Positions 17,293-25,777 of a stretch of DNA of 64,000 bases are shown piece by piece. Every line of letters starts with the position of its first letter. The first letter of the stretch is position 1. The notes below the pieces were generated by a model, which saw only the letters and a program-made list of their open reading frames with translations, was not told the DNA's origin and did not search any database. The position numbers and the translations under genes are program-made. Source of the stretch: Pseudoteredinibacter isoporae_A (GTDB taxonomy: Bacteria > Pseudomonadota > Gammaproteobacteria > Pseudomonadales > Cellvibrionaceae); contig NZ_BAABWJ010000006.1 in NCBI RefSeq assembly GCF_040372805.1, positions 186,001 through 250,000 of the forward strand, in the 5' to 3' direction.

Positions 17293-18342
17293 TCAGGCCG
17301 AAGCTTTATGAATATCTTCGTCAATATCGTCGTGATGAATACCCACACCGGCAATGCGCAACAAATCGGCCGTTTCATCATCTTTATTTTCCACCACACC
17401 TTCGATGCGCATGGATAAATTCCCTCGGGATTGCCCCAATGTGCTGCGAAATACCGGCACACTGTTTGCCGTCACGATGTGCTCCTCGGGCATTTCAATG
17501 GGGATAATGTCACCTGGCTTCAGGTCCATGACTTCCCGCAATTGCAGTGACTTACGTACCAGATCGCACTCCAGTTTTACGCTGGCCTGCAATACTTCTG
17601 ACTGCATGGATTTAACCCAACGGGCATCCGTTTCATCCGCTTCATTTTGAGCACTGTTATCCAATAGATCTCGAATCGGTTCCAGCATGGAATAAGGGAT
17701 CGTAATGTGCATCTCACCCCCGCCACCATCGAGTTCTACGTGAAATTTGCTTACCACGACAATCTCATTGGGCCCCACAATGTTCGTCATAGCGGGGTTC
17801 ACTTCTGCATTGAGAAATTCCAGTTCGATGGGCATCACCGCGCGCCAGGCTTCGGACAGATCCATCAAACATTGATCTACCACCATCTGCACAACACGTA
17901 ATTCCGTCGGGGTAAATTCACGCCCTTCAATTTTGGCGTGGCGACCATCGCCACCGAAAAAGTTGTCCACCAATTTGAACACCAACTTTGCGTCCAAAAT
18001 AATCAAACCGGTGCCACGCAACGGGCGAAACTTCAACATATTCAAGCTCGTCGGTACGTACAAGGTATGAACATACTCGCCGAACTTCATGGTCTGCATT
18101 CCGCCTACGGACACTTCCGCGGAACGTCGGAGAAGGTTAAAAATGCTGATGCGGGTATAACGTGCAAAACGCTCATTGATCATTTCCAAGGAGGGCATGC
18201 GGCCACGAACAATACGATCCTGAGAAGTCAGATCGTAAACAAGCACATCGCCTTCTTCGATCTCAACTTCCGTCTCAACTTCGCCGTCGTCCACCCCATG
18301 CAATAAAGCATCGATTTCGTCTTGTGAGAGTAGGTCTTGCAT
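17293..18342 (-). CDS. fliM: Flagellar motor switch protein FliM
   Basis: FliM has 349 residues. The N-terminal CheY-P binding peptide is intact (LLSQDEIDALLHGVDDG). It is followed by an acidic linker, the CheC-like middle domain (about 45-230) with the FliG-contact motif, and the C-terminal SpoA domain (VKLECDLVRKSLQLREVMDL). It forms the C-ring wall and receives the CheY-P signal. The tail is slightly extended and acidic (HHDDIDEDIHKASA). It lies 41 bases after fliL. Confidence 0.97.
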   Translation of the reverse strand: MQDLLSQDEIDALLHGVDDGEVETEVEIEEGDVLVYDLTSQDRIVRGRMPSLEMINERFARYTRISIFNLLRRSAEVSVGGMQTMKFGEYVHTLYVPTSLNMLKFRPLRGTGLIILDAKLVFKLVDNFFGGDGRHAKIEGREFTPTELRVVQMVVDQCLMDLSEAWRAVMPIELEFLNAEVNPAMTNIVGPNEIVVVSKFHVELDGGGGEMHITIPYSMLEPIRDLLDNSAQNEADETDARWVKSMQSEVLQASVKLECDLVRKSLQLREVMDLKPGDIIPIEMPEEHIVTANSVPVFRSTLGQSRGNLSMRIEGVVENKDDETADLLRIAGVGIHHDDIDEDIHKASA

Positions 18343-18383
18343 GATCAGTACACTCGCTCTTTACTGTGTTGGCTTTTCAGGCG

Positions 18384-18935
18384 CTATTGCATAACAAAGT
18401 TGGTGAATAGAACCTGCTCTACGCCTGGTTCACCAATTTCTCGATCCATCATGGTCTGCACTTCTTCCAGTGCTAACTGGCGTACCAACTCTTTGCCTTC
18501 CGGTGTCTGTAACTCTTCATAAATTTGACCACTGAACAGCATCACCAAAGCATTTCGAATCATTGGCATGTGCAATTCTGCCGCCGACAATGCTTGTTCT
18601 GTACGCATCATCAACGTCACATCCACCTGCAGATAGCGCTGACGACCACGCGCCTCAAAATTTACAATGATGGCCGGCTTGAGTGGCAAATAGATAGCCG
18701 ACGGGGTCGGCTCTGCGGCTTCCATTTCATCACCTTCTTCGCCTTCCTCAGCCTCCTCTGAATTTTCTTCGCCTTCACCTTCGCCCTCATCCATTTGCTC
18801 GGTTTTTTGCTCATCGAAGAAGCCCAAAGCGAACAAGGTTCCCCCAACTGAGGCACCTATTAACACCAAGCCAAGCACGATAAAGATAATCAGCTTCTTT
18901 TTTCCGCCACCTTGGGATGCGTTTTCTTCAGCCAT
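18384..18935 (-). CDS. fliL: Flagellar basal-body associated protein FliL
   Basis: FliL has 183 residues. A short cytoplasmic N-terminus with GGGKKKL is followed by one TM helix (LIIFIVLGLVLIGASVGGTL), then a strongly acidic periplasmic linker (about 45-75, rich in E-G-E) and the stomatin-like domain (PAIIVNFEARGRQRYLQVDV). FliL surrounds and supports the stator units. It is the first gene of the fliLMNOPQR-flhB unit and follows a consensus sigma-54 promoter about 50 bases upstream. Confidence 0.94.
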   Translation of the reverse strand: MAEENASQGGGKKKLIIFIVLGLVLIGASVGGTLFALGFFDEQKTEQMDEGEGEGEENSEEAEEGEEGDEMEAAEPTPSAIYLPLKPAIIVNFEARGRQRYLQVDVTLMMRTEQALSAAELHMPMIRNALVMLFSGQIYEELQTPEGKELVRQLALEEVQTMMDREIGEPGVEQVLFTNFVMQ

Positions 18936-18983
18936 GGGCTCTCCGTCAATTTCCAGTCACTTCTTGGATTACAGTTCTTGTTG

Positions 18984-18999
18984 AGCAAGAGCCGTGCCA
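18984..18999 (-). promoter_or_regulatory. Sigma-54 promoter of fliL operon
   Basis: Read on the minus strand this is TGGCACG-GCTC-TTGCT, a full match to the sigma-54 consensus with GG-N10-GC spacing. It lies about 50 bases before the fliL ATG. It is the only signal I recognise in the 326 bases between fliK and fliL (18936-19261), which otherwise hold no convincing gene. Confidence 0.9.
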
Positions 19000-19261
19000 T
19001 TATTTCGCCCTCAGCACCGGCCTTAAACTCAGAATAGCCCAATGCGCGCAAAACGCGCCTTTGGCTGGGCCAGCCGCCACAGCGAACCGCCTCCAGAGAA
19101 GGGATGACAACCAGAAGACAGGATGCCAGATCGAGGAAAATGGAAGAGATAAACAAACAAAGGAAAACGGAAGAGAATCTGAAGAGATCGATGCAATAAC
19201 GCTGGCCAATCAACATAGCCGCCAGACAGCTCCAGCGGCACATGGAATCTCAGCCGCTAAA

Positions 19262-20938
19262 CTAGGCGTAAGAGTCCACTAGGCTCAAGTTTCGAACCTG
19301 AGGCTGAACAGCGCTTTCGGTTTCAAGAACATCATCACCGTCAATCAGGCCCGCCATCTCTTCGCGCTCTTCTGAACGCTCTTGGGCGTCCCCTCCCCCA
19401 ACATTCACATCGCCCAAGTCCAACCCCTGCTCTTGAAACATCTCACGTAAACGCGCCGAGGTCTGATCCAGAGCTTCTCGAACACTGGCATGGGGACTGT
19501 TAATGGTGACTTGGGCCTGATCTTGATTGAGTTGGATCTTGATCTGCAAACTGCCCAGCTCGGGTGGATCCAGGCGGATCTCCGCTCGGGAGATATTACG
19601 CGCTGAAAACCACGCCACCTTTTCCGCAACCTCGGCCTTCCATTGAGCCTGATTCAGTTCCGACTGCATGCTGGAACGCCCCTGGATGTCTGCGGAGCGC
19701 TGCAGCTGGAAATTATGCTCTACACCACTGGCTCGCCCTGGCGCATGGCTGTGCTGGATACCGACCGCATCACCGTAGCCACTTGCGCTGGGTGAACTTG
19801 AAATGTCCTTAGGTACTGGCCCAATCAACCCTTCTTTCAATAAACCGCCGACAGAGACATTGGTTTGCTTGGCTTTGCTGTTCAAAGCGATCACTTCCCC
19901 GGGGCTCATATCAGCCTCACCACCCTCGCTCGGTTCCGATTCGGCTTCCTGCTGGGGGTTCAGTGCTGAATCAGATGCCAATGGGCTTTTAGATGCGCTT
20001 CCCAGACCCGTTATTTTGACTTCATTACTTATGGCAGAGCGCCATTCTGACACCTTTTCGGACGCTGAGGGGGATACCGTGGACGCCAGGGCATCCACAA
20101 CGACGTCGCCATCCGCTTCCGGATCTTGGCTAAGAGTATCCGCCCCCATCGATACGCTGTGGTCCTCATCACCCAGTACATCATTCAGAGATTCAAGGGT
20201 CGAAGCTTCGCCGGTGGCAGAGTCGGATTCACCCTCCAAGTTCTTAGCCGATGAGCCACCGCTCAGCAGCAGTTCGATAAAACCCATTGGGTTCGAGTCA
20301 GATGGGTTCCCCTGATCACCGTCAGATGGAACCTCGCTCCCATCGGCGCCTTCCGTCGCAGAACCATGAATCGCAGATGCCTCAATCGTAGAAACCCCAA
20401 GGAGCCCCAGGATAAACTTTTCCTTGTTACTGAGCTCCTGCTGAGACGAAACGTTGGCGTCATTACGTTGCGCACTTGAATGTTCCGCGACCGAGTTCTC
20501 AGCACTCCCGCTTTTTGCAACACTCTCACCTGAAGGAGCCTTGTTATCCTTTCCCGGTAACCCCCGCTCAGCAGACGTCGTCTCAGCATTGGAGACGTTG
20601 GCGTTTCGGCTCTGGGTTGAAGCCCGTGCGTGAGAAGCCGCCTCAGCCTCAGAGCCCGATCGACTTCGGGCTTGAGCATGTTGAGCGCTTGGGGCATGTT
20701 CAGATTGTTGTCCGGAGTGACGTTCCGAACGGGCACGGTGCTGCTGTTGTTCAATACGTTCACGGGACTCAGCAACCTCCCTTCCGGATGCTTGCCGATT
20801 TTTAGCAGGCTGATTGGACGACTGCAACGTCCAATGCTCAGCGAAGGACTGCGATGATTCAGACCGGGTGTCGGTACGCTTCGACACCTGTGGACTGGAA
20901 ATACTGTTTAACAAAATGTCGCTGGTATTCGCTGGCAT
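19262..20938 (-). CDS. fliK: Flagellar hook-length control protein FliK
   Basis: FliK has 558 residues. The N-terminal and central parts are Ser/Glu/Ala-rich and low in complexity, as expected for a secreted molecular ruler. The C-terminal substrate-switching domain is clear (NISRAEIRLDPPELGSLQIK, then LNQDQAQVTINSPHASVREA and ALDQTSARLREMFQEQGLDL, about 440-530). It measures hook length and triggers the FlhB specificity switch. The gene stands alone, with a sigma-54 promoter about 150 bases upstream and the fliL promoter after its stop. Confidence 0.93.
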   Translation of the reverse strand: MPANTSDILLNSISSPQVSKRTDTRSESSQSFAEHWTLQSSNQPAKNRQASGREVAESRERIEQQQHRARSERHSGQQSEHAPSAQHAQARSRSGSEAEAASHARASTQSRNANVSNAETTSAERGLPGKDNKAPSGESVAKSGSAENSVAEHSSAQRNDANVSSQQELSNKEKFILGLLGVSTIEASAIHGSATEGADGSEVPSDGDQGNPSDSNPMGFIELLLSGGSSAKNLEGESDSATGEASTLESLNDVLGDEDHSVSMGADTLSQDPEADGDVVVDALASTVSPSASEKVSEWRSAISNEVKITGLGSASKSPLASDSALNPQQEAESEPSEGGEADMSPGEVIALNSKAKQTNVSVGGLLKEGLIGPVPKDISSSPSASGYGDAVGIQHSHAPGRASGVEHNFQLQRSADIQGRSSMQSELNQAQWKAEVAEKVAWFSARNISRAEIRLDPPELGSLQIKIQLNQDQAQVTINSPHASVREALDQTSARLREMFQEQGLDLGDVNVGGGDAQERSEEREEMAGLIDGDDVLETESAVQPQVRNLSLVDSYA

Positions 20939-21084
20939 TGCCTGATGTCCCCGTTAGCTGCTGAGCCTGGCGGCAAACGATTGCCCCAATGGGACAAACA
21001 CTTCCCCCAAAAGACTCGATAACAGCAGTATGTTGATTCGGTAAGCGCCCTTAAGGTATTCGTTTACCGCTACGGGGTTTGTTT

Positions 21085-21101
21085 TGCAAAGGCGGTGCCA
21101 A
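21085..21101 (-). promoter_or_regulatory. Sigma-54 promoter of fliK
   Basis: The minus strand reads TTGGCACC-GCCT-TTGCA, a near-perfect sigma-54 site with GG-N10-GC spacing, about 147 bases upstream of the fliK ATG. It lies in the 332-base gap (20939-21270) between fliK and the Hpt gene, which also holds the hpt terminator. Confidence 0.9.
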
Positions 21102-21194
21102 TTCATCTAAATCACGGCAGTTTCACATGCGCCAACACCGACAAAAAACAGTACAGAGAAAAGGGTGAAAGGAAAAAAGACCAACAAAGCCCAC

Positions 21195-21220
21195 AAAAGG
21201 CGCAGAGTTGAAACTGCGCC
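21195..21220 (-). terminator. Intrinsic terminator of the Hpt gene
   Basis: GGCGCAG (21199-21205) pairs with CTGCGCC (21214-21220) around an 8-base loop. On the minus strand the stem is followed by TTTTGT. It sits 50 bases after the hpt stop codon and before the fliK promoter. Confidence 0.75.
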
Positions 21221-21270
21221 CGTCGGTAACAATGTGCTGAGTGAACATTCAGCACTGAGTGCGCGGAAGA

Positions 21271-21609
21271 CTAATCAACCAAGTGAAAAAACTGACCATT
21301 AACGCGATCATACTCGGTTTGCAATTGAGGAAGTAATTCCACAACCGCACCTTGATCGCCATCGCGTGCCGACAAAACGATTTGATGGCAGATCGCTTCC
21401 ATTCGGATTGCTCCCACATTGGCACTACTGCCCTTCAAGCTGTGGGCCGCATCGATAACGCCGTTTAATTCAGAAAGTTCCAAAGCTTCCTGAATGGTCA
21501 TGAGACGGTATTGAGTATCCTTGCGATAAGTTTCAATAAGTAATCTTAGGTCATCACCCATTAATTGACGTAACTCGTCCAATAACTCTTCATTAATTAC
21601 ATTAGCCAT
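21271..21609 (-). CDS. Hpt-domain phosphotransfer protein (HptB-like)
   Basis: This is a 112-residue single Hpt domain. The phosphorylation motif is AAHSLKGSSANVGA, with the His near residue 57, and the helical pattern is right for a four-helix bundle. The ATG beginning MANVINEELL was chosen because AAGGAC precedes it; an in-frame TTG 24 bases upstream was rejected. It would relay phosphate from a hybrid kinase to a response regulator. In some pseudomonads an HptB-type gene lies near flagellar genes with a response regulator and an anti-anti-sigma factor; neither partner is beside it here. Its terminator separates it from fliK. Confidence 0.88.
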   Translation of the reverse strand: MANVINEELLDELRQLMGDDLRLLIETYRKDTQYRLMTIQEALELSELNGVIDAAHSLKGSSANVGAIRMEAICHQIVLSARDGDQGAVVELLPQLQTEYDRVNGQFFHLVD

Positions 21610-21942
21610 AGTCACCGTCCTTGTTTTAATCAATAGCGACGCGACACGGCTGTATCTTTGAAATTCATCCGATTCAAATAAGCCTTTTATGATTGCGCAT
21701 TCGCCCTTGCTCCCAACATCATCTGCCGAGAGCCACCCCGTTATTCACAAAAAGTTATAAACACTATTCCCGGGAGCTATCACACTTAACGTCGATAATG
21801 ACAACAAACGACACACGAGAATAAAACTCTTCGTGTATTTACTTTAACGAGGAACGCCTGATTGAACAAGCAAATAGTCAACGCTTTTTATTGATGATTA
21901 GGCAGTTAATTTGGACTTTAGTACCAAGAGAAAAGAAAAGTT
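21610..21942. other. Intergenic region between fliJ and the Hpt gene
   Basis: These 333 bases hold no convincing ORF. They follow the fliJ stop on the minus strand and should contain the promoter of the Hpt gene. The section 21770-21900 is AT-rich. I found no sigma-54 or sigma-28 match and no clear terminator hairpin with a T-run for fliJ. Confidence 0.5.
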
Positions 21943-22392
21943 TTAGAATGCCGAGGTTCGGCGTGATGCTTTTTGCGTACTGAGTTCGTCAATCAGTTTT
22001 TGTTCTTGCTGATCAGCGAAGGCTTGCTCTTCACGCTGGTATCGTTCAATTAACTCTTCCAGTTTTTTCAACTTTTGAGACTGCTGCTGCCACACGTGCA
22101 TAATGGCTTCGCAGTGTTCATTGACCTTCGCGACCATGGCCTGCTGTTGCTCACACGCCATGTGCATTCTCTGAATAAAACTCCGCTGGCTTTGCATTTG
22201 TTGCACATTGGTGTGCTTGAGATTGCGCACTGAATCCATATAGTCATCACGATAGCCTTGCAGTTGCTGCAGTTTTTCCTGCTCCCCCTGTAATGTTTCT
22301 CGCTGCTTCGCAAGCTGCTCTGAGATATTATCCAGGTCTTGTTGATTGAGATTACGAACAAGTTCTAGCCGCTTGCTGCGAGAGTTAGTCAT
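21943..22392 (-). CDS. fliJ: Flagellar export chaperone/stalk protein FliJ
   Basis: FliJ has 149 residues and is almost entirely a Gln/Glu/Lys-rich coiled coil (LEKL/EEL patterns throughout), as in FliJ of the flagellar export ATPase complex. It acts as the central stalk of the FliI hexamer and contacts FlhA. Its ATG overlaps the fliI stop by one base (TGATG). The sequence is poorly conserved, so the call rests on coiled-coil character, size and position. Confidence 0.9.
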   Translation of the reverse strand: MTNSRSKRLELVRNLNQQDLDNISEQLAKQRETLQGEQEKLQQLQGYRDDYMDSVRNLKHTNVQQMQSQRSFIQRMHMACEQQQAMVAKVNEHCEAIMHVWQQQSQKLKKLEELIERYQREEQAFADQQEQKLIDELSTQKASRRTSAF

Positions 22393-23798
22393 CAGCCGGC
22401 GGCGCTCTGTTGCTGCCCTGCGGGTGCAGACAATACCGAATCTAAAATAGAACAGGCCGCCTCATAACTGACCGCCTCGTTCATACCCTGGCACACGAAC
22501 TGACGTAGATGCGGTGCCCGGTCGATAGCCAAATCAACTTCAGGATTACTGCCGGGACGGTAGGCCCCAATGTTGATCAGATCCTTGTTTTCTTGATAAA
22601 TCGCCAGTAAACGCTTGAATGCCTGCATTTTTTGCAATTGATCCTGACTCACGATATTGGGCATCGCGCGCGAAATAGACGCTTCCACATCTATCGCTGG
22701 ATAAATGCCTTCTTCGGCAAGACGGCGGGACAAAACGATGTGGCCATCCAAAATGGCGCGCGCTGAATCGGCAACCGGATCTTGCAAGTCATCTCCTTCG
22801 GTAAGCACGGTATAAAACGCGGTGATCGAACCACCACCGGGCTCACCGTTTCCCGCACGTTCGACCAATTGCGGCAATTTTGCAAACACTGAAGGCGGAT
22901 AACCTTTTGTTGCCGGCGGCTCACCTACAGCAAGAGACACCTCACGCTGTGCTTGGGCATAACGCGTCAGGGAATCCATTAGCAGTAATACATTTTTTCC
23001 CTGATCTCGATAATACTCCGCCACACGGCAGCACAACTCGGAAGCACGCAAGCGCATCAAGGGAGCATCGTCAGCAGGCGATGCGACAACGACGGATCGT
23101 TTCAAACCTTCTTCGCCCAAACTGTGATCGATGAACTCCTTCACTTCTCGACCGCGTTCCCCAATCAAACCAACGACAACCACGTCCGCATTGGTGAATC
23201 GGGTCATCATGCCAAGCAACACACTTTTACCCACACCGCTTCCCGCAAACAAACCGAGACGCTGCCCTCTTCCAACAGTAAGCAATGCATTAATGGCCCG
23301 AATACCGACATCCATGGGTTCTTGAATGGGAGAACGGGAAAGCGGATTGATCATGTCGGCCAGGGTCTTCAGGCGATCTTTTGCCCGCACCTCACCAAGA
23401 CCATCGATAGGTTTACCCAAACCATTGACCACTCGACCCAGCAATTCATCACCGATGGGTACCTGGGCCGTTTTCGTCATTGGGCGCACACGCGCACCGG
23501 GTTCAACACCCGCAAAATGCGTTATAGGCATTAAGTAAACTTTTTGGCCATTAAAGCCGACAACCTCAGCCTCGACTTCCACTCCAGACTGATTGATGAT
23601 TTGACAGGTCTGACCGAGGCTGGTGCGCAAGCCTTCGGCTTCCAGCGTCATACCGACCAAACGCGTGAGGCGACCTTCAGCCACATAATCGTATTGGAAC
23701 TCAGCGGAATTCTGACTGGGCGTCAGTGTTTTTAGCTCCGCGCACAAATCACGCATACTCACTTCCTTCAGAGCCCCCATTTGATCATGGGCTGGCAT
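22392..23798 (-). CDS. fliI: Flagellum-specific export ATPase FliI
   Basis: FliI has 468 residues and belongs to the F1-beta/Rho-like ATPases. Walker A is GLFAGSGVGKSVLLG, the catalytic glutamate region is GLIGERGREVKEF, Walker B is NVLLLMDSLTRYAQAQREVS, and the family signature PPATKGYPPSVFAKLPQLVE is present. It energises export together with FliH and FliJ. The start has a GGGGTG site eight bases upstream. It follows fliH by 5 bases. Confidence 0.97.
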   Translation of the reverse strand: MPAHDQMGALKEVSMRDLCAELKTLTPSQNSAEFQYDYVAEGRLTRLVGMTLEAEGLRTSLGQTCQIINQSGVEVEAEVVGFNGQKVYLMPITHFAGVEPGARVRPMTKTAQVPIGDELLGRVVNGLGKPIDGLGEVRAKDRLKTLADMINPLSRSPIQEPMDVGIRAINALLTVGRGQRLGLFAGSGVGKSVLLGMMTRFTNADVVVVGLIGERGREVKEFIDHSLGEEGLKRSVVVASPADDAPLMRLRASELCCRVAEYYRDQGKNVLLLMDSLTRYAQAQREVSLAVGEPPATKGYPPSVFAKLPQLVERAGNGEPGGGSITAFYTVLTEGDDLQDPVADSARAILDGHIVLSRRLAEEGIYPAIDVEASISRAMPNIVSQDQLQKMQAFKRLLAIYQENKDLINIGAYRPGSNPEVDLAIDRAPHLRQFVCQGMNEAVSYEAACSILDSVLSAPAGQQQSAAG

Positions 23799-23803
23799 TA
23801 TTC

Positions 23804-24688
23804 TTACACCCCGCTTTGTGGGTTCGGCGTGCTGTCTTTCTGGACAGATGCAGGGTCACCCATGGCCATATCCAGATCTTCGGACAACTCATTGACCAGC
23901 GCGTTTTCTGCGGGTGTATCTGTCGAGTCATCCTCGGCCAAATCTCCCCGGGCGAATTGTTCCAAGAGCGACTGCCAACGAGCCTCGAAATCCAGACTGA
24001 CTCGACTGCAATCGTTGACCAATTGACAATCCCAGGGCCCAAAATCAGGATTCGCTCGCACAAGAAACTCCCCTTCTGGAAGTCGCAGTTTGTCCTGCAC
24101 CATGGCCTGACGATCGGGATGCACTTGAACAACCAGTTCCTCGGGTTTACCCGGCAAGGCCTGAAGCCCCTTCTGAATAATGTGTAACAAGAGTTGAGGG
24201 TTTTGCTGGAGCTCTTTTTCAATAAACTGACGCGCCAGCCCAGTAACCATATTCAGAACAAGTGGTTTCAATTGTTCTTGCTGTTCGGCGAAGGCGGTTT
24301 GCAAAGAGCGGTTTAATTCAGACAAGGACTCGGTTTCAGATCTGAGTGCAGGTTCCAGTTCCGAACGAATCGCCTGCTCGCCCTGCTGGCGTCCTTCCTG
24401 GGTTCCAGCGTCCAGGCCGTGTTTATGGCCTTCATCGTAGCCGCTTTGATACCCTTCTTTGTGGGCTTGTAAGCGAATCTCTTCCAGTTGCTGTGCCGTT
24501 AAAGGCTCGACTTCGGCTTCCAGTTCGTCAATGGATTCGTCTTCGCCAATTTCAGCGGCGCGGCGATCCTGCGCCAGTTTTTCTTCCGACGCAATGATGT
24601 CACCCGTGTCCTGGTCAAAGGACGGTAAGGTCCAACTGACGAATTCTTCAGCATCCTGTGTGGAAATATGTTCACCCATTTTCGTCAT
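23804..24688 (-). CDS. fliH: Flagellar assembly protein FliH
   Basis: FliH has 294 residues. The N-terminus contains the paired aromatic region (FVSWTLPSFDQ) that in FliH anchors to FlhA/FliN. A Glu/Gln-rich helical section with GxxxG-type spacing (GYQSGYDEGHKHGLDAGTQE) and a C-terminal globular domain (LVVQVHPDRQAMVQDKL) follow. It regulates the ATPase FliI. An alternative ATG three codons downstream is possible. The acidic C-terminal tail (beyond about 250) is longer than in enterics. Confidence 0.94.
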   Translation of the reverse strand: MTKMGEHISTQDAEEFVSWTLPSFDQDTGDIIASEEKLAQDRRAAEIGEDESIDELEAEVEPLTAQQLEEIRLQAHKEGYQSGYDEGHKHGLDAGTQEGRQQGEQAIRSELEPALRSETESLSELNRSLQTAFAEQQEQLKPLVLNMVTGLARQFIEKELQQNPQLLLHIIQKGLQALPGKPEELVVQVHPDRQAMVQDKLRLPEGEFLVRANPDFGPWDCQLVNDCSRVSLDFEARWQSLLEQFARGDLAEDDSTDTPAENALVNELSEDLDMAMGDPASVQKDSTPNPQSGV

Positions 24689-24749
24689 TACAGCTGTTTG
24701 CGTTTTTATTCACACACTGACTCTGTACACCACAGAGTCGCCCAGAGCG

Positions 24750-25775
24750 CTAAAGCATTTGTTCGCCGCCACCGCCCAACATGATCTCGCCAGCATCGGC
24801 CATCTTTCTGGCGATAACCAGAATCTCTTTCTGAGCCGCTTCCACTTCGGAGAGACGCACAGGGCCTTTGGCTTCCAGGTCATCACGCAGCAATTCGGCA
24901 GCACGTTTCGACATGTTTTTGAAGATTTTTTCCTGCAGGGCAACGTCGGCACCTTTCAATGCCACAATCAACATCTCAGAGGAAACCTCACGCAGCAAAG
25001 CCTGAATACCACGGTCGTCGACGTCCTGCAAATTGTCGAAGATGAACATAAGATCCTGAATTTGCTGGGCCATTTGTTCGTCGATTTCTTTGATGGACTC
25101 CATCAATTCGCCTTCCACAGCGCCGCCCAGGTTGTTCATAATCTCGGCCGCCACTTGCAAACCACCCATATCTTTACCCTGGCTGGTTGCGCTGCCTGAG
25201 AATTGTTTCTCAAGAATATCGTTGAATTCCTGCAGAGCCGACGGCTGAACCGTCTCGAGCGAAGCAACTCGCATCATAATATCCAAACGGACTTTATCCG
25301 GCATAAAACTGAGCACTTCAGCGGACTGATCAGAATCGAGATAAGCCACAACGATCGCCTGAATCTGCGGGTGTTCGTCGCGAATAATGTCAGCAATCGA
25401 ACGGGGCTCCATCCAACGCAAGGTATCCAGACCCGCGGTATTTCCATCCATCAAAATTCGATCAATCAAGCTACCCGCTTTGTCTTCACCCAAGGCAGCA
25501 ACCAACATCTTACGAATATAATCATCGGAACCAACCCCCAAACCCGTCAGGGATTTAACGTCGTCGAGGAATTTTCCCAGAACCACTTCCACCTCTTTTT
25601 GGTGGATGTAACCGAGATCGGTCATCACCGAGCCCAGGCGATGAACCTCTTTAGGGCCGAGGTGCTTAAGAATCTCAGCCGCATCGGCCTCGCCCAAAGC
25701 CATCAATAAAATGGCGGCCTGCTCAATCTCCGTGCGAGTCGAACCGCCTTCTATTTGCTTGTCATCTTCAGCCAT
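24750..25775 (-). CDS. fliG: Flagellar motor switch protein FliG
   Basis: FliG has 341 residues. All three domains are visible: an N-domain that binds FliF (EQAAILLMALGEADAAEILK), the middle domain with the EHPQ motif (DIIRDEHPQIQAIVVAYLDS), and the C-terminal torque domain with the charged ridge (DDRGIQALLREVSSEMLIVA). It couples stator ion flow to rotation. The gene starts 2 bases after the fliF stop. Confidence 0.97.
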   Translation of the reverse strand: MAEDDKQIEGGSTRTEIEQAAILLMALGEADAAEILKHLGPKEVHRLGSVMTDLGYIHQKEVEVVLGKFLDDVKSLTGLGVGSDDYIRKMLVAALGEDKAGSLIDRILMDGNTAGLDTLRWMEPRSIADIIRDEHPQIQAIVVAYLDSDQSAEVLSFMPDKVRLDIMMRVASLETVQPSALQEFNDILEKQFSGSATSQGKDMGGLQVAAEIMNNLGGAVEGELMESIKEIDEQMAQQIQDLMFIFDNLQDVDDRGIQALLREVSSEMLIVALKGADVALQEKIFKNMSKRAAELLRDDLEAKGPVRLSEVEAAQKEILVIARKMADAGEIMLGGGGEQML

Positions 25776-25777
25776 TA

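Noticed and set aside
18890..19243. Minus-strand frame of 117 codons between fliK and fliL
   Set aside because: It overlaps the fliL start and contains the fliL sigma-54 promoter, has no ribosome site, and its translation resembles no family.
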